Shown: positions 45,900 through 54,831, counted from the stretch's first letter. The stretch: 64,000 nucleotides of DNA from Clostridia bacterium (GCA_900767415.1 CAAFYZ010000042.1:1-64000); one strand, 5' to 3'. Numbers and translations are program-made. Notes: generated by a model from the letters alone, not told the origin.

Positions 45900-46739
45900 T
45901 TATCTTCCTTTCGCGATTTTTCCGACGCAGACCGCGAGAACAAAGGCGAGAATCTGCACGGCGACGATGGTTGATCCTACCGGAGTTCCGGCGAGAATGG
46001 AGACGAGAATCCCGAGGAGTGCCGCGACGACGGCGAAGAGCGCCGAGGCGATCGTGACACTGCGGAAGGTGCGGAAGATCCGCATGGCGGAGAGCGCGGG
46101 GAAGATGACGAGTGCGGAGATCAGAAGAGAGCCGACGAGGTTCATCGCGAGGACGATAATCACCGCGACGATGACGGAGATCAGAAGGTTATAAAGCCCG
46201 GCGCGCGTCCCGGCCGCCCGCGCGAAGTTTTCGTCGAAGGTGACGGCGAAAATCTTGTGATAGAAGAAGACGAACGCCGCAATCACCGCGAGTGAAAAGA
46301 CGACGGAGAGGAGCACCTCCGAGCGCGTCAGCGTAAGAATGGAAGTAGAGCCGAAGAGCGTACTGCATACGTCTCCCGACAGGTTGGCGGACGATGCGAA
46401 AAGATTCATCAGCAGATAGCCGACCGCGAGTGCACCGACCGAGATCATGGCGACCGCCGCATCCCCTTTGATCTTGGTATTTTGCCCCGTGCGAAGGAGA
46501 AGGACGGCACACAGGACGGTGATGAGCATGACGAGGGGCATCTCGTTTTTGATTCCGAGGATTGCGGCGACCGACATGGCACCGAACGCCACATGCGAAA
46601 GTCCGTCTCCGATAAAGGAGAACCGTTTCAGCACGAGCGTAACGCCGAGAAGGGAAGAACAAAGGGCGATCAGGACGCCGACGATCAAGGCATAGCGGAC
46701 AAACGGATACTGAAGATAGAGAGCGAGTTTTTCAAACAC
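45900..46739 (-). CDS. znuB: Zinc/manganese-type ABC transporter permease
   Basis: This is the membrane channel of a cluster 9 (ZnuB/MntB/TroC) metal importer. The 279 residues hold about eight membrane segments with family motifs near the start (LVLKRFSFIGDGLSHVAFGA) and in the C-terminal half (NLVGSLLISALVIFPALSAM). It starts with GTG at 46739, eight bases after GGAGG. Its ATPase and His-rich binding protein are immediately upstream, which points to zinc. Confidence 0.94.
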   Translation of the reverse strand: MFEKLALYLQYPFVRYALIVGVLIALCSSLLGVTLVLKRFSFIGDGLSHVAFGAMSVAAILGIKNEMPLVMLITVLCAVLLLRTGQNTKIKGDAAVAMISVGALAVGYLLMNLFASSANLSGDVCSTLFGSTSILTLTRSEVLLSVVFSLAVIAAFVFFYHKIFAVTFDENFARAAGTRAGLYNLLISVIVAVIIVLAMNLVGSLLISALVIFPALSAMRIFRTFRSVTIASALFAVVAALLGILVSILAGTPVGSTIVAVQILAFVLAVCVGKIAKGR

Positions 46740-46742
46740 GGC

Positions 46743-47453
46743 TTATACCTCCTCTTCCCGCACGGCGGCGAAGAGTTTCCCGCCGGGGCTGTCGAGATAT
46801 TCTTCCGGTGTCCCGAAGAAGACGCATTTTCCGATGTGGAGAATCCTGTCGGCGTATCGGAGAGCCGCGCGGATATCGTGGGAGATCATGATGACGGTGA
46901 TGCCGTCTTTTTTGTTCAGTTTGTCGATCAGCGCATACATTTCTTCCATGACCTTCGGGTCGAGCCCGGAGACGGGTTCGTCGAGCAGGAGCATTTTCCG
47001 AGTCGCGCAGAGGGCGCGTGCGAGCAGGACGCGCTGCTGCTGTCCGCCGGAGAGTTCGCGATAACAGCGCGTGGCAAGGTCGGAGATACCCATCTCTTCC
47101 GTCGCGCGGGCGGCAAGGGCTTTTTCTTCCGCATTGTAGAACGGGCGGAATCCGCACCGTCCCTGACAGCCGGAGAGGACGATCTCCCGCACGGAGGCGG
47201 GGAAATCTTTTTGTACTTCGGTCTGCTGGGGCAGATAGCCGATCTCGTTTCGTCGCAGACCGTCGCCCGTCAGGATCTTTCCCGCGATGGGGGATTGCAG
47301 TCCGAGGAGCGTTTTCATCAGGGTGCTTTTTCCCGCGCCGTTTTCGCCGACGACGGCGAGATATTCACCGGCTTCCACCGAAAAATTCAGATTTTCGAGA
47401 ACCGCCTTTCCGTCATAACCGACGGAAAGGTTCTGACAGGTGAGGAGTGCCAT
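46743..47453 (-). CDS. znuC: Zinc/manganese-type ABC transporter ATPase
   Basis: This 236-residue nucleotide-binding subunit shows Walker A GENGAGKSTLMKTL, signature ELSGGQQQRVLLARAL, Walker B MLLLDEPVSGLD and the switch His in VIMISHDIRA. Its stop is three bases from the permease start, and the binding-protein gene ends 13 bases upstream. It energises import through the permease encoded next. Confidence 0.95.
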   Translation of the reverse strand: MALLTCQNLSVGYDGKAVLENLNFSVEAGEYLAVVGENGAGKSTLMKTLLGLQSPIAGKILTGDGLRRNEIGYLPQQTEVQKDFPASVREIVLSGCQGRCGFRPFYNAEEKALAARATEEMGISDLATRCYRELSGGQQQRVLLARALCATRKMLLLDEPVSGLDPKVMEEMYALIDKLNKKDGITVIMISHDIRAALRYADRILHIGKCVFFGTPEEYLDSPGGKLFAAVREEEV

Positions 47454-47466
47454 CTTCTTTTTCTCC

Positions 47467-48474
47467 TTACCGAAGTGCCGCTTTCAGCACTTCGAGATTT
47501 TTTCTCATCAGCGAAAGATAACCCGCGCCGTCCGCGACGTCTTTCGACGTCGTCCCCTGCAGGGAATCCATCGTCAGAATCTGTTGATTTTTGGCTTTCG
47601 TGTTCTGCACGACGGTCTCGGCAATCCTGTGATCGGAACCTTCGATCGTCAGCACGCACGGAAGGTCCAACTCATCTACCTTTCCGGCAAGAAAGGTGAC
47701 GGTTTCAAAACTCGCTTCCGTTTCGGCGGAACAACCGGAAAATGCGGCGTAATACGTCAGTCCGTAATCGTCGGTAAGATAACGGAAGGGGAAACGGTCG
47801 GCGAAGAGAAGCGTTTTCCGTTTGCCCGCCGCCACGGCTTCCTGATATTCGGTGTCCAGCCGGCGCAGACTTTCGGTATAGGAGAGAAGATTGTTTTCGT
47901 ATCGGTCTTTGCTTTCGGGGTCGAGTGCGGAGAGTTCTTCGGCGACGGCACGACAGACCGTCATCGCGTTGCGGAGCGAGAGCCATACGTGCTCGTCTTT
48001 TTCGTCTCCGTGATCGTGGTCATGGTCGTGATCGTGATCGTGATCGTGTTCCTCTTCGTGCGCCCCCGTGCCTCCTACGGGCTCTTCGTTTTTCACCGCA
48101 TCGCCGAGGAGTTCCATGAGGTTCAGAACCTTCCGGTTCGGGTTCCTCGGGTTTTTCAGTGTGTCCGCGACCCACGCGTCGGACTCTCCGCCGACATAGA
48201 GAAAGAGGTCACAGTTTGAGATTTTCACCATGTCGTCCACACTCGGCCGATAACTGTGCAGATCCACGCCGTTGTCAAGCAGCATGGTCAGTCCGACGCG
48301 GTCCGCTTCGTCGCCGAGAATGTTCTTCACCCAGTCGTATAGGGGAAAAACGGTGGTAACGACGGACGGTTTTTCGCCTTGCGTGTCCGCATCGTTACGG
48401 CACCCCGTAAGGGTAAGGGTGCAGGCGGTGATAAGCAGGGTAAGTGCCGTCAAAACGGCAAGAAATTTTTTCAT
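47467..48474 (-). CDS. znuA: Zinc ABC transporter solute-binding lipoprotein
   Basis: This is the cluster A-I (ZnuA/AdcA-type) metal-binding protein. The 335 residues have a signal peptide with lipobox (LTLTGC), PLYDWVKNILGDEADRVGL, and DLHSYRPSVDDM with the first metal His. A His/Asp-rich loop alternates H and D for about 14 residues (encoded near 48010-48060), followed by HVWLSLRNAM. C-terminal landmarks are FADRFPFRYLTDDYGL and the final ALR. The His-rich loop is typical of zinc rather than manganese proteins. It lies 110 bases after the Cys/His-rich gene, behind a structured RNA element. Confidence 0.95.
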   Translation of the reverse strand: MKKFLAVLTALTLLITACTLTLTGCRNDADTQGEKPSVVTTVFPLYDWVKNILGDEADRVGLTMLLDNGVDLHSYRPSVDDMVKISNCDLFLYVGGESDAWVADTLKNPRNPNRKVLNLMELLGDAVKNEEPVGGTGAHEEEHDHDHDHDHDHDHGDEKDEHVWLSLRNAMTVCRAVAEELSALDPESKDRYENNLLSYTESLRRLDTEYQEAVAAGKRKTLLFADRFPFRYLTDDYGLTYYAAFSGCSAETEASFETVTFLAGKVDELDLPCVLTIEGSDHRIAETVVQNTKAKNQQILTMDSLQGTTSKDVADGAGYLSLMRKNLEVLKAALR

Positions 48475-48515
48475 TTTTCTGTCCTCCGGATCGTTTTTTC
48501 TTCAAAAAAGCGCAG

Positions 48516-48585
48516 AAAAAACAAGGGGATCGGCAAAATGCCGAAAGTGCCTGCCGAAAAAAGGCAGACTACCCCCTTGTTTTTT
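48516..48585 (-). terminator. Three-way-junction terminator or attenuator before znuA
   Basis: The outer stem AAAAAACAAGGGG (48516-48528) pairs with CCCCTTGTTTTTT (48573-48585). Inside it are two further hairpins, CGGCA/TGCCG (48531-48543) and CTGCC/GGCAG (48551-48567). On the minus strand the outer stem ends in a T-run three bases after the stop of the Cys/His-rich gene. No promoter is visible between it and znuA, so it may work as a read-through or attenuation point. Confidence 0.8.
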
Positions 48586-48588
48586 GTT

Positions 48589-48885
48589 TTAATCCGAAAG
48601 TTTTACCTTCAGCGAAACGGGCGTATCTCCGACGGCGGACGCCGCACGGTCGGTCGGGCGGACGGAGAAGAGCGCGTCCTTCGCCACAGCGAAGAGCGCG
48701 GCGGCAGAAAGCAGGAGAAGCGTGCGCAGGAGCTTTTCGCACTGCGCGATGTGACGGCAGACCTCGCAGGATTCACCGGGACAGTCGTGATCGGCTCCCG
48801 CGGCGATATAGAAGGCGGAGAAGACCAAGGCAAGAAGAACGGCGAGACAAAGGACGGTTCTGAAAAAAGTTCGTTTTTTTGCCAT
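48589..48885 (-). CDS. Small Cys/His-rich membrane protein linked to zinc uptake
   Basis: The 98 residues contain two hydrophobic segments (about 10-30 and 54-70). Between them is a short loop with the motif HDCPGESCEVCRHIAQC: His33, Cys35, Cys40, Cys43, His45, Cys49. Small proteins with a similar HDC-x4-C-x2-C motif are, from memory, frequent in Clostridia next to zinc uptake genes and are often mis-annotated. The ligand set suggests metal or redox sensing at the membrane; this is inference. It is the first gene after the promoter at 48939-48967 and precedes the three-way junction. Confidence 0.82.
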   Translation of the reverse strand: MAKKRTFFRTVLCLAVLLALVFSAFYIAAGADHDCPGESCEVCRHIAQCEKLLRTLLLLSAAALFAVAKDALFSVRPTDRAASAVGDTPVSLKVKLSD

Positions 48886-48938
48886 ATCGCGTCTCCTTCC
48901 CGGTGCCGTCGGACAGGATTCCGACTTCCGTTTTTTCT

Positions 48939-48967
48939 ATTGTAGCACGGGAAGAGGCGTTTGTCAA
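48939..48967 (-). promoter_or_regulatory. Promoter of the Cys/His-rich gene and zinc-uptake operon
   Basis: Minus-strand TTGACA (48962-48967), 17-bp spacer ending TGC, TACAAT (48939-48944). I could not find a clear Zur-type palindrome over it. Confidence 0.85.
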
Positions 48968-49042
48968 CCCATATTGTCCGCGGAGAGGGAAAGCAAGCGG
49001 GACGGTTAACAAAAAATTAACATATAGATTTGCAAGAGTCTA

Positions 49043-49071
49043 TTGAAAAATACACAAGAATGGTATACAAT
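49043..49071 (+). promoter_or_regulatory. Promoter of the nifS-iscU pair
   Basis: TTGAAA (49043-49048), 17-bp spacer, TACAAT (49066-49071). The leader contains a 6-bp hairpin GTGCGC/GCGCAC (49090-49105) with a GGGA loop. Confidence 0.75.
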
Positions 49072-49137
49072 AAGGAATGCAAAAAAAGAGTGCGCGGGAG
49101 CGCACATATTCCGAGAGAAAAGAAGGAAGGAATCACC

Positions 49138-50322
49138 GTGAAAAGATTCGTATATGCCGACAACGCGGCGACCACCCCCGTCAGTCGTGAAGTAAGAGAG
49201 GCGATGGCGCCCTGCTTCGAGACGGTGTGGGGGAATCCGTCGAGTTTACATCAGAAGGGAAGAGAAGCGAAGGTGTTGCTCGACGACGCCCGGTTGCGCA
49301 TCGCCAACGTCTTTCATTGCACGCCGAAGGAGATCTATTTTACGTCCTGCGGCAGTGAGTCGGACAACTGGGCGATCAAGGGCGCCGCTCATCGCATGAA
49401 GAAAAAAGGAAGAGACGAGATCGTCACGACGGCGATCGAGCATCACGCCGTGCTCCATGCCTGCGAGTCGCTTGAGAGAGAAGGGTTCAAAGTAACCTAT
49501 GTCGGCGTCGACGCCGACGGGGTTGTGAAGATGGACGAGCTTCGCGCCGCAGTCACGGAAAAGACTGCGATCGTCGCCGTTATGTATGCGAACAACGAGA
49601 TCGGTACGATCGAGCCGATCCGCGAGATTTGCGACATTGCGCACGCAAAAGGCGCACTTATGTTTACAGATGCGGTACAAGCGATCGGAAATCTCGAGAT
49701 TGACCTCTCCGAGTTGCCGGTCGATATGTTGTCGCTGTCGGGGCATAAAATCCATGCGCCGAAGGGCATCGGAATGCTCTTTATCCGCAAAGGCGTCGTG
49801 ATCGACAACCTCATCGACGGCGGCGGTCAGGAGAGAGGGAAGCGCGGGGGCACCGAGAATCTTCCTTATATCGTCGGCCTTGCCAAGGCACTTGAGGTCG
49901 CCGAGGAGAAGATGGCGGACAACGAGCGTGTTGCGAGACTGCGCGACCGTCTGATCGACGGACTGACGAAGATCCCGCACTCCCGTCTGCACGGACACAG
50001 AACACAGCGTCTGCCGGGCAATGTGAATGTCGGCTTCGAATGTGTGGAAGGGGAGAGTATGCTCCTTTGGCTCGACCTTGCGGGGATCTGCGTATCGACC
50101 GGTTCTGCCTGCTCTTCCGATTCGCTCGAGCCGTCGCACGTGCTGATCGCGATCGGTATCCCGCACGAGAAGGCACACGGTTCCCTCCGTATCTCCATCT
50201 CTCACGAGACAACCGACGAAGACGTCGATTATATCCTTGAGACCGTCCCGCCCATCGTCGAAAAACTCAGACAGATGAGCCCTCTGTGGGAAGATCTGCA
50301 AAAACGGGAACACAACGCTTAA
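49138..50322 (+). CDS. nifS: Cysteine desulfurase (NifS/IscS type)
   Basis: This PLP enzyme takes sulfur from cysteine for Fe-S clusters. The 394 residues start YADNAATTPVS and include VTTAIEHHAVLHACE, the cofactor Asp/Gln block (LMFTDAVQAIGNLEIDL), the Schiff-base Lys in LSGHKIHAPKGIGML, and the persulfide Cys325 in TGSACSSDSLEPSHVL. The start is GTG at 49138, seven bases after GGAAGG. The scaffold gene follows 23 bases later, so the two form a minimal Fe-S assembly pair. Confidence 0.96.
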   Translation: MKRFVYADNAATTPVSREVREAMAPCFETVWGNPSSLHQKGREAKVLLDDARLRIANVFHCTPKEIYFTSCGSESDNWAIKGAAHRMKKKGRDEIVTTAIEHHAVLHACESLEREGFKVTYVGVDADGVVKMDELRAAVTEKTAIVAVMYANNEIGTIEPIREICDIAHAKGALMFTDAVQAIGNLEIDLSELPVDMLSLSGHKIHAPKGIGMLFIRKGVVIDNLIDGGGQERGKRGGTENLPYIVGLAKALEVAEEKMADNERVARLRDRLIDGLTKIPHSRLHGHRTQRLPGNVNVGFECVEGESMLLWLDLAGICVSTGSACSSDSLEPSHVLIAIGIPHEKAHGSLRISISHETTDEDVDYILETVPPIVEKLRQMSPLWEDLQKREHNA

Positions 50323-50345
50323 ATCAAAGAAAGAAGAAAAAGAAT

Positions 50346-50774
50346 ATGCAATACAGCGAAAAAGTAATGGACCACTTCACCCACCCGCGCAACGTCGGTG
50401 AGATCGAGGACGCCTCCGGCGTCGGTACCGTCGGCAATGCCAAGTGCGGCGATATTATGAAAATGTATCTGAAGATCGACGACAACGACGTCATCACCGA
50501 CTGTAAGTTCAAGACTTTCGGTTGCGGCGCGGCGATCGCGACCTCTTCGATGGCGACCGAACTGATCAAAGGGCATACCGTCGCCGAGGCACTTCAACTG
50601 ACGAACAAGGCGGTCGTCGAGGCACTGGACGGACTTCCTCCGATCAAGGTGCACTGCTCCGTCCTCGCGGAAGAGGCGGTGAAGGCGGCTCTTGCCGACT
50701 ACTATAAAAAGATCGGAAGACCCGTCGATTTCTCCATGGAGAGCGACGCGGACCACGACGAAGAGAAGAAATGA
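50346..50774 (+). CDS. iscU: Fe-S cluster scaffold protein (IscU/NifU-N type)
   Basis: The 142-residue scaffold receives sulfur from the adjacent desulfurase. The start MQYSEKVMDHFTHPRNVGEI is typical. The three cluster ligands are Cys34 (GNAKCGD), Cys60 (FGCGAAIA) and Cys104 (KVHCSVLAEEA). The LPPIKVHCS context fits the IscU/NifU N-terminal family rather than SufU. The C-terminal tail is short and acidic (ESDADHDEEKK). No separate iscA, hscBA or ferredoxin gene is present. Confidence 0.95.
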   Translation: MQYSEKVMDHFTHPRNVGEIEDASGVGTVGNAKCGDIMKMYLKIDDNDVITDCKFKTFGCGAAIATSSMATELIKGHTVAEALQLTNKAVVEALDGLPPIKVHCSVLAEEAVKAALADYYKKIGRPVDFSMESDADHDEEKK

Positions 50775-50891
50775 CCGCTCCGCCCGCACGGAGCGTTGGT
50801 GCTCCCTCTGCGGGGGAGAAAAAGGAAAGGTTCTGCCTCTCGCGCCCCGTATTCTCCGCGCGGAAAGAGGGAGAAGAGGGGAGAAAAGAGC

Positions 50892-50935
50892 AGAAAAACG
50901 ACCGTTTTTTATCGGAAAACGGTCGTTTTTCTTTT
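50892..50935 (+). terminator. Terminator of the nifS-iscU operon
   Basis: AGAAAAACGACCGTTTT (50892-50908) pairs with AAAACGGTCGTTTTTCT (50916-50932), followed by TTT. It is 118 bases after the iscU stop. The A/T-rich stretch from here to 51222 holds no gene. Confidence 0.88.
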
Positions 50936-51033
50936 ATGTTCAACTGTTCGATGTGTAGAAAAAAATCCTTCGTTTTTGTGCAGATTGTACAACTTTGGAA
51001 GAAAAATGGAAAAAGCAAAAACTTCCCGCGAAA

Positions 51034-51098
51034 GGTAAATAATCTTTACCCGTTGTTCTCCTTTTATTTTATATATTTATAGTAAACATTACTTACTA
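51034..51098. promoter_or_regulatory. Two TAA-type palindromes upstream of the transport operon
   Basis: GGTAAA (51034-51039) is inverted as TTTACC (51045-51050). TAGTAA (51080-51085) is inverted as TTACTA (51093-51098). They lie 125-190 bases before the -35 of the operon promoter and could be regulator sites, but the A/T-rich context makes chance palindromes likely. Confidence 0.35.
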
Positions 51099-51222
51099 AT
51101 CGGAACGACGATAGAAAAGCGCAAAAAATGAGATGTAAAGAAAACTTTGCTTTTTGAAAATCCGCGTTTTTTCCGGACGGGCGCGGGAGCTTTTCGGAAG
51201 GAAAAACACCCTTTTTGCTTTC

Positions 51223-51251
51223 TTGACTTTTAATCTTTTCTATGTTATAAT
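51223..51251 (+). promoter_or_regulatory. Promoter of the DUF5696/YIP1 transport operon
   Basis: TTGACT (51223-51228), 17-bp spacer, TATAAT (51246-51251). The leader to the first ATG is about 140 bases and GC-rich, with no recognised riboswitch. I found no other promoter or terminator up to the window end. Confidence 0.85.
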
Positions 51252-51396
51252 TAAAAACGCGATCCGGATTCCCGGACGGTGCCGTCATTCGATTTTCCCG
51301 CGCGTGTGTGCGGGGAGGTCGGCTGACAGTATCGCCGAGGTTGTCCGCCCGGTGCGGCGGATCGGTAGCAAACAAATTTTCGGGAGGACCCAAGGT

Positions 51397-54300
51397 ATGA
51401 AAAGAAATCTGTTCCGGAAAGCGATGTGCCTTCTGCTTTCCGTGACGATGCTCTTCGGAGCACTCGGTGTGACCGCCTTCGCCGCAAGGTTGAAGGACGA
51501 TTCTTCGCACACGAGTCTCGATGAGATGAAATCGTTTCTGAATGCGTCGTCGTACGCGGCGTACAAGGAGCGGTACAAGGACTCGGCAGGCAGCGGACTG
51601 TCGCGCATCGACATCGATGTCGTCGCCGCTCTCGTGCGCGGTGAGATCAAACCCGGAGAGTCGTATGCCGGCATCGTGACGAAGGACTCGATCTGCTACA
51701 ACGAGGCGCAGAGCGAGGCGAATCGCGCGCTGTGGGAGCAGTTCGGCGACAACTGGGAGAACACCGTCTACCTTCCCGCAAAGGGAACGGCGGAATGGCA
51801 GTTCGATATCCCCGACGGTGCCGAGGGGCTCTACTACATCGCATTCGAATACTACACCTGCGATACGGCGGACAGCAGTATCAGCTCGGTGGAGCGTAAA
51901 CTTTATATCGACGGTGCGATTCCTTTCTCGGAGGCAAGTTATCTGACCTTCCCGAAATCCTGGAAATACAGCTACGTCTCCAATCCCGTCGTTACCGACA
52001 CGGACGAAGCGGACGATTACCGTATCACCTACGAGCTCCGCAACCGCAGCGACAAACTGGAAGAGAACGGTTATTTCAAGATCGTCACCGAGATTAAGTC
52101 CGGCAAGAAGACGGTGACCGAATACCGCATCGCGCAGGACATCAACGGCAACTCCATGTCGCCCGAGCTTGTCCAGAATCCGCAGTGGGGCACCTACTAC
52201 TGCCAGGATTCCACCGGCTACTATAATGAATATTTCGCTTTCCACTTCCAGAACGCGAAGCACACGCTGCGCCTCGAAGCACAGCGCGAGCCGATGATCA
52301 TCAAGTCCATCTCTCTCGTTCCCGTCGGATCTTCCGAGCGCAAGATCGAGAGTTACAAGGACGTTCGCGCGGAATATGAAAATCGCGGCTATACCTCTCC
52401 TCAGAACGGAAAAATTACCGTCCTTCAGGCGGAGTTCCCCGACCTCGTCTCCGACAACTCGGTGACGGCGGGCAACAACAACTCTTCTTCCGCCACCTAT
52501 CCCTCCGCGTCTTCGGCACAGCTGTTCAACGTCATCGGCAAGAACAGTTACAACGCGATCGGTCAGTGGGCGGCGTATGATTTCAAGGTCAACGAATCCG
52601 GTCTTTATACCATCAGTATGCGCTATTTGCAAAGCGCACTGCAGGGTATGTATATCTGCCGTGCGGTCAAACTGTTCGGCGGTCATACCGGCACTCCCGG
52701 AGAAGGGGTTGCCGACGGCGTATACGGACTTTCCGACGGCACACCGGAGGTCCCGTTCGCCGAAGCGTACAACACGCAGTTCGATTACAGCAAGGAATGG
52801 CAGTCGAATTACATTTCCGACGGTTCCGGAGATGCCTTCCAATTTTATTTTAAGGCGGGCACAACCTACACCCTCTACCTCGAATGTTCGCTCGGTTCTC
52901 TGAAAGAGCTGATCCAGCGCGTCGAGATCTCGATGGATAAGGTGAACAACTGCTATCTCCGTATCCTTCAGCTGACCGGTGCCGACCCCGACGAATTCAG
53001 AAGTTACAGCTTCGATAAGATCATGCCCGAAGTTCTGATCGAGCTGCTGGACCAGGCGATCGAGCTCGACGCCGTCTCCAAGGCGTTTGAAGAGCTTTGC
53101 GGCACGAAGGGCTCGCATATCGCGACGCTGGACACCGTCGCCATTCTTCTTGACCGCATGGGAAGAGACGAAGGCGTCGAGATCGCGGCGAATATGTCCA
53201 ACCTGAAATCCTATCTCGGTACTCTCGGTACCTGGATCAACAACTCGAAAAGATCCACGCTGATCCTCGACGAGATCGAGATCCATCCCGCGAGCGACGG
53301 ACAGAAGGAACTGCCGCGTGCGAACGCCGGCTTCTTCTCCGCCTTCTGGTTTGAGATCAAGTCCTTCTTCGGCTCGTTCTTCACCGATTACGACGCCATG
53401 GGTCTGACGACCCGCCCGACCGAGGACACCAAGACCATCGAAGTGTGGCTTGCCACCGGTCGTGACCAGTCGCAGATCTGGCGTACCATGATCGACGCGA
53501 GCGACGGATACACCGAGGCGACCGGCACCGCCGTCACGCTGAAACTGGTTACCGGCGGTACTCTCCTTCCTTCCATCCTGGCAGGGAAGGGACCCGACGT
53601 CTATCTCGGACTGGACGCCGCGAGCGTCATCAACTACGCGATCCGTGATGCCGTCATCGGCGTGAGCGGGAACGACAAGCATCTGACCGAAGAGCAGAAC
53701 CGCATTTTCACGAACACTTATTATACCTATAAGGATGAACACGGACAGCACACCACCGTGACCTCGCCGATCGCCGGCAGAGAAGCGGAGCTGAGCTATA
53801 CCACCCATCCCTTCGCCGAAGCGGTGAAGAAATACGATTTCGAGACCGGCGACGGGAAGTTCGTGGAGGCGGCACTCGACACCATCCGCCTGCTCGGCGT
53901 GACCTACGGTGTCCCGCAGACGATGTCCTTTGCGATGATGTTCTACCGTGCCGACATTCTGGCAAAACTCGGGGAAGAGATTCCCGAGACGTGGCCGCAG
54001 GTGCTGGCACTTCTCCCCGTCCTGCAGGCGAACAATATGTCGATCGGTCTGTCCTACGCCGCTGCCATCGACTTCCTTCTCTATCAGATGGGAGGCAATA
54101 TGTGGCGGTATACCGACAACGAGCAGTATGCCGGCGCGCGCATCGGTCTGAATACCGATACTGCCCTGACGGCGTTCGACTATGTCTGCCGTCTTTACAG
54201 TGACTACTCCTTCCCGGTCAACTACGACGGTGCGAACCGTTTCCGTACCGGTGAAATGCCCATTATCGTCGGCGACTACGCCGGTATCTACAACCAGCTT

Positions 54301-54831
54301 GTCGTTTACGCGACGGAAATCGACGGTCTGTGGGAATTCGGCTCTCTGCCCGGCTGGGTGAGAGACAACGGCGAATTCAACTATGACTCTCTCGCCGGTA
54401 TCGGCGCGACGGTCATGCTCCACGGCTGTCAGAATATGCTCGAAGCATGGCAGTTCGTACAATGGGAGACGAGCGGTAAGGTGCAGGCGGATTACGGTAA
54501 CCGTATGGTTGCCCTGATCGGTCCGTCCGCAAAATACGAGTCCGCCAACGTCACGGCGCTGAACGATCTGTCCTGGACCGCCAAGGAAAAGGCAGCCATC
54601 GCGGATCAGATGAAGCACCTTTCTTCCGTTGTCAACTATCCCGGCTCTTACATCATCGGCCGTTACACGAAGTTCGCCTTCCTCGACACCGTCAACAACG
54701 GTGCGGATGCGGTGGACGCCATGAACGAATATATCGACGCTATCAACGCCGAGCTGAAGAGAAAGCGTAAAGAATTCGACCTTCCGACGCTCGATTCCGA
54801 CGTGGACGAATCCGAGTTGCCGGGCGCGTAA
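51397..54831 (+). CDS. Very large extracellular solute-binding protein with duplicated N-terminal modules
   Basis: The 1,144 residues begin with a signal peptide ending VTAFAA and no lipobox Cys. Two related beta-sandwich-like modules follow, at about 130-310 and 390-520. They share the order aromatic-x-F, GLY.I...Y, PF.EA, K.W, then a TL.LE strand and an I..I.IS strand. A helical linker leads to a family 1 sugar-type binding domain (about 680-1110: EVWLATGRDQSQIW, GPDVYLGLDAASVINYA, MMFYRADILAKLGEEIPETW, IIVGDYAGIYNQL). Ordinary family members have 400-550 residues. The RBS is GGGAGGACC. It heads the operon and probably feeds the permeases downstream. The modules may bind polysaccharide or wall; that is inference. 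Confidence 0.88.
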   Translation: MKRNLFRKAMCLLLSVTMLFGALGVTAFAARLKDDSSHTSLDEMKSFLNASSYAAYKERYKDSAGSGLSRIDIDVVAALVRGEIKPGESYAGIVTKDSICYNEAQSEANRALWEQFGDNWENTVYLPAKGTAEWQFDIPDGAEGLYYIAFEYYTCDTADSSISSVERKLYIDGAIPFSEASYLTFPKSWKYSYVSNPVVTDTDEADDYRITYELRNRSDKLEENGYFKIVTEIKSGKKTVTEYRIAQDINGNSMSPELVQNPQWGTYYCQDSTGYYNEYFAFHFQNAKHTLRLEAQREPMIIKSISLVPVGSSERKIESYKDVRAEYENRGYTSPQNGKITVLQAEFPDLVSDNSVTAGNNNSSSATYPSASSAQLFNVIGKNSYNAIGQWAAYDFKVNESGLYTISMRYLQSALQGMYICRAVKLFGGHTGTPGEGVADGVYGLSDGTPEVPFAEAYNTQFDYSKEWQSNYISDGSGDAFQFYFKAGTTYTLYLECSLGSLKELIQRVEISMDKVNNCYLRILQLTGADPDEFRSYSFDKIMPEVLIELLDQAIELDAVSKAFEELCGTKGSHIATLDTVAILLDRMGRDEGVEIAANMSNLKSYLGTLGTWINNSKRSTLILDEIEIHPASDGQKELPRANAGFFSAFWFEIKSFFGSFFTDYDAMGLTTRPTEDTKTIEVWLATGRDQSQIWRTMIDASDGYTEATGTAVTLKLVTGGTLLPSILAGKGPDVYLGLDAASVINYAIRDAVIGVSGNDKHLTEEQNRIFTNTYYTYKDEHGQHTTVTSPIAGREAELSYTTHPFAEAVKKYDFETGDGKFVEAALDTIRLLGVTYGVPQTMSFAMMFYRADILAKLGEEIPETWPQVLALLPVLQANNMSIGLSYAAAIDFLLYQMGGNMWRYTDNEQYAGARIGLNTDTALTAFDYVCRLYSDYSFPVNYDGANRFRTGEMPIIVGDYAGIYNQLVVYATEIDGLWEFGSLPGWVRDNGEFNYDSLAGIGATVMLHGCQNMLEAWQFVQWETSGKVQADYGNRMVALIGPSAKYESANVTALNDLSWTAKEKAAIADQMKHLSSVVNYPGSYIIGRYTKFAFLDTVNNGADAVDAMNEYIDAINAELKRKRKEFDLPTLDSDVDESELPGA

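Noticed and set aside
48010..48060. Short tandem DNA repeat (ATCGTG-like units)
   Set aside because: It is in frame inside znuA and encodes the alternating His/Asp metal-binding loop.
46732..48967. Zur operator upstream of the zinc-uptake genes
   Set aside because: I looked for an AT-rich palindrome over the promoter at 48939-48967 and before znuA and saw none that I could defend.
51064..54618. A very long open frame on the minus strand opposite the binding-protein gene
   Set aside because: It is a codon-bias shadow. The plus-strand frame has a promoter, RBS, signal peptide and recognisable domains, while the antisense translation is Arg/Asp/His-rich without any domain.
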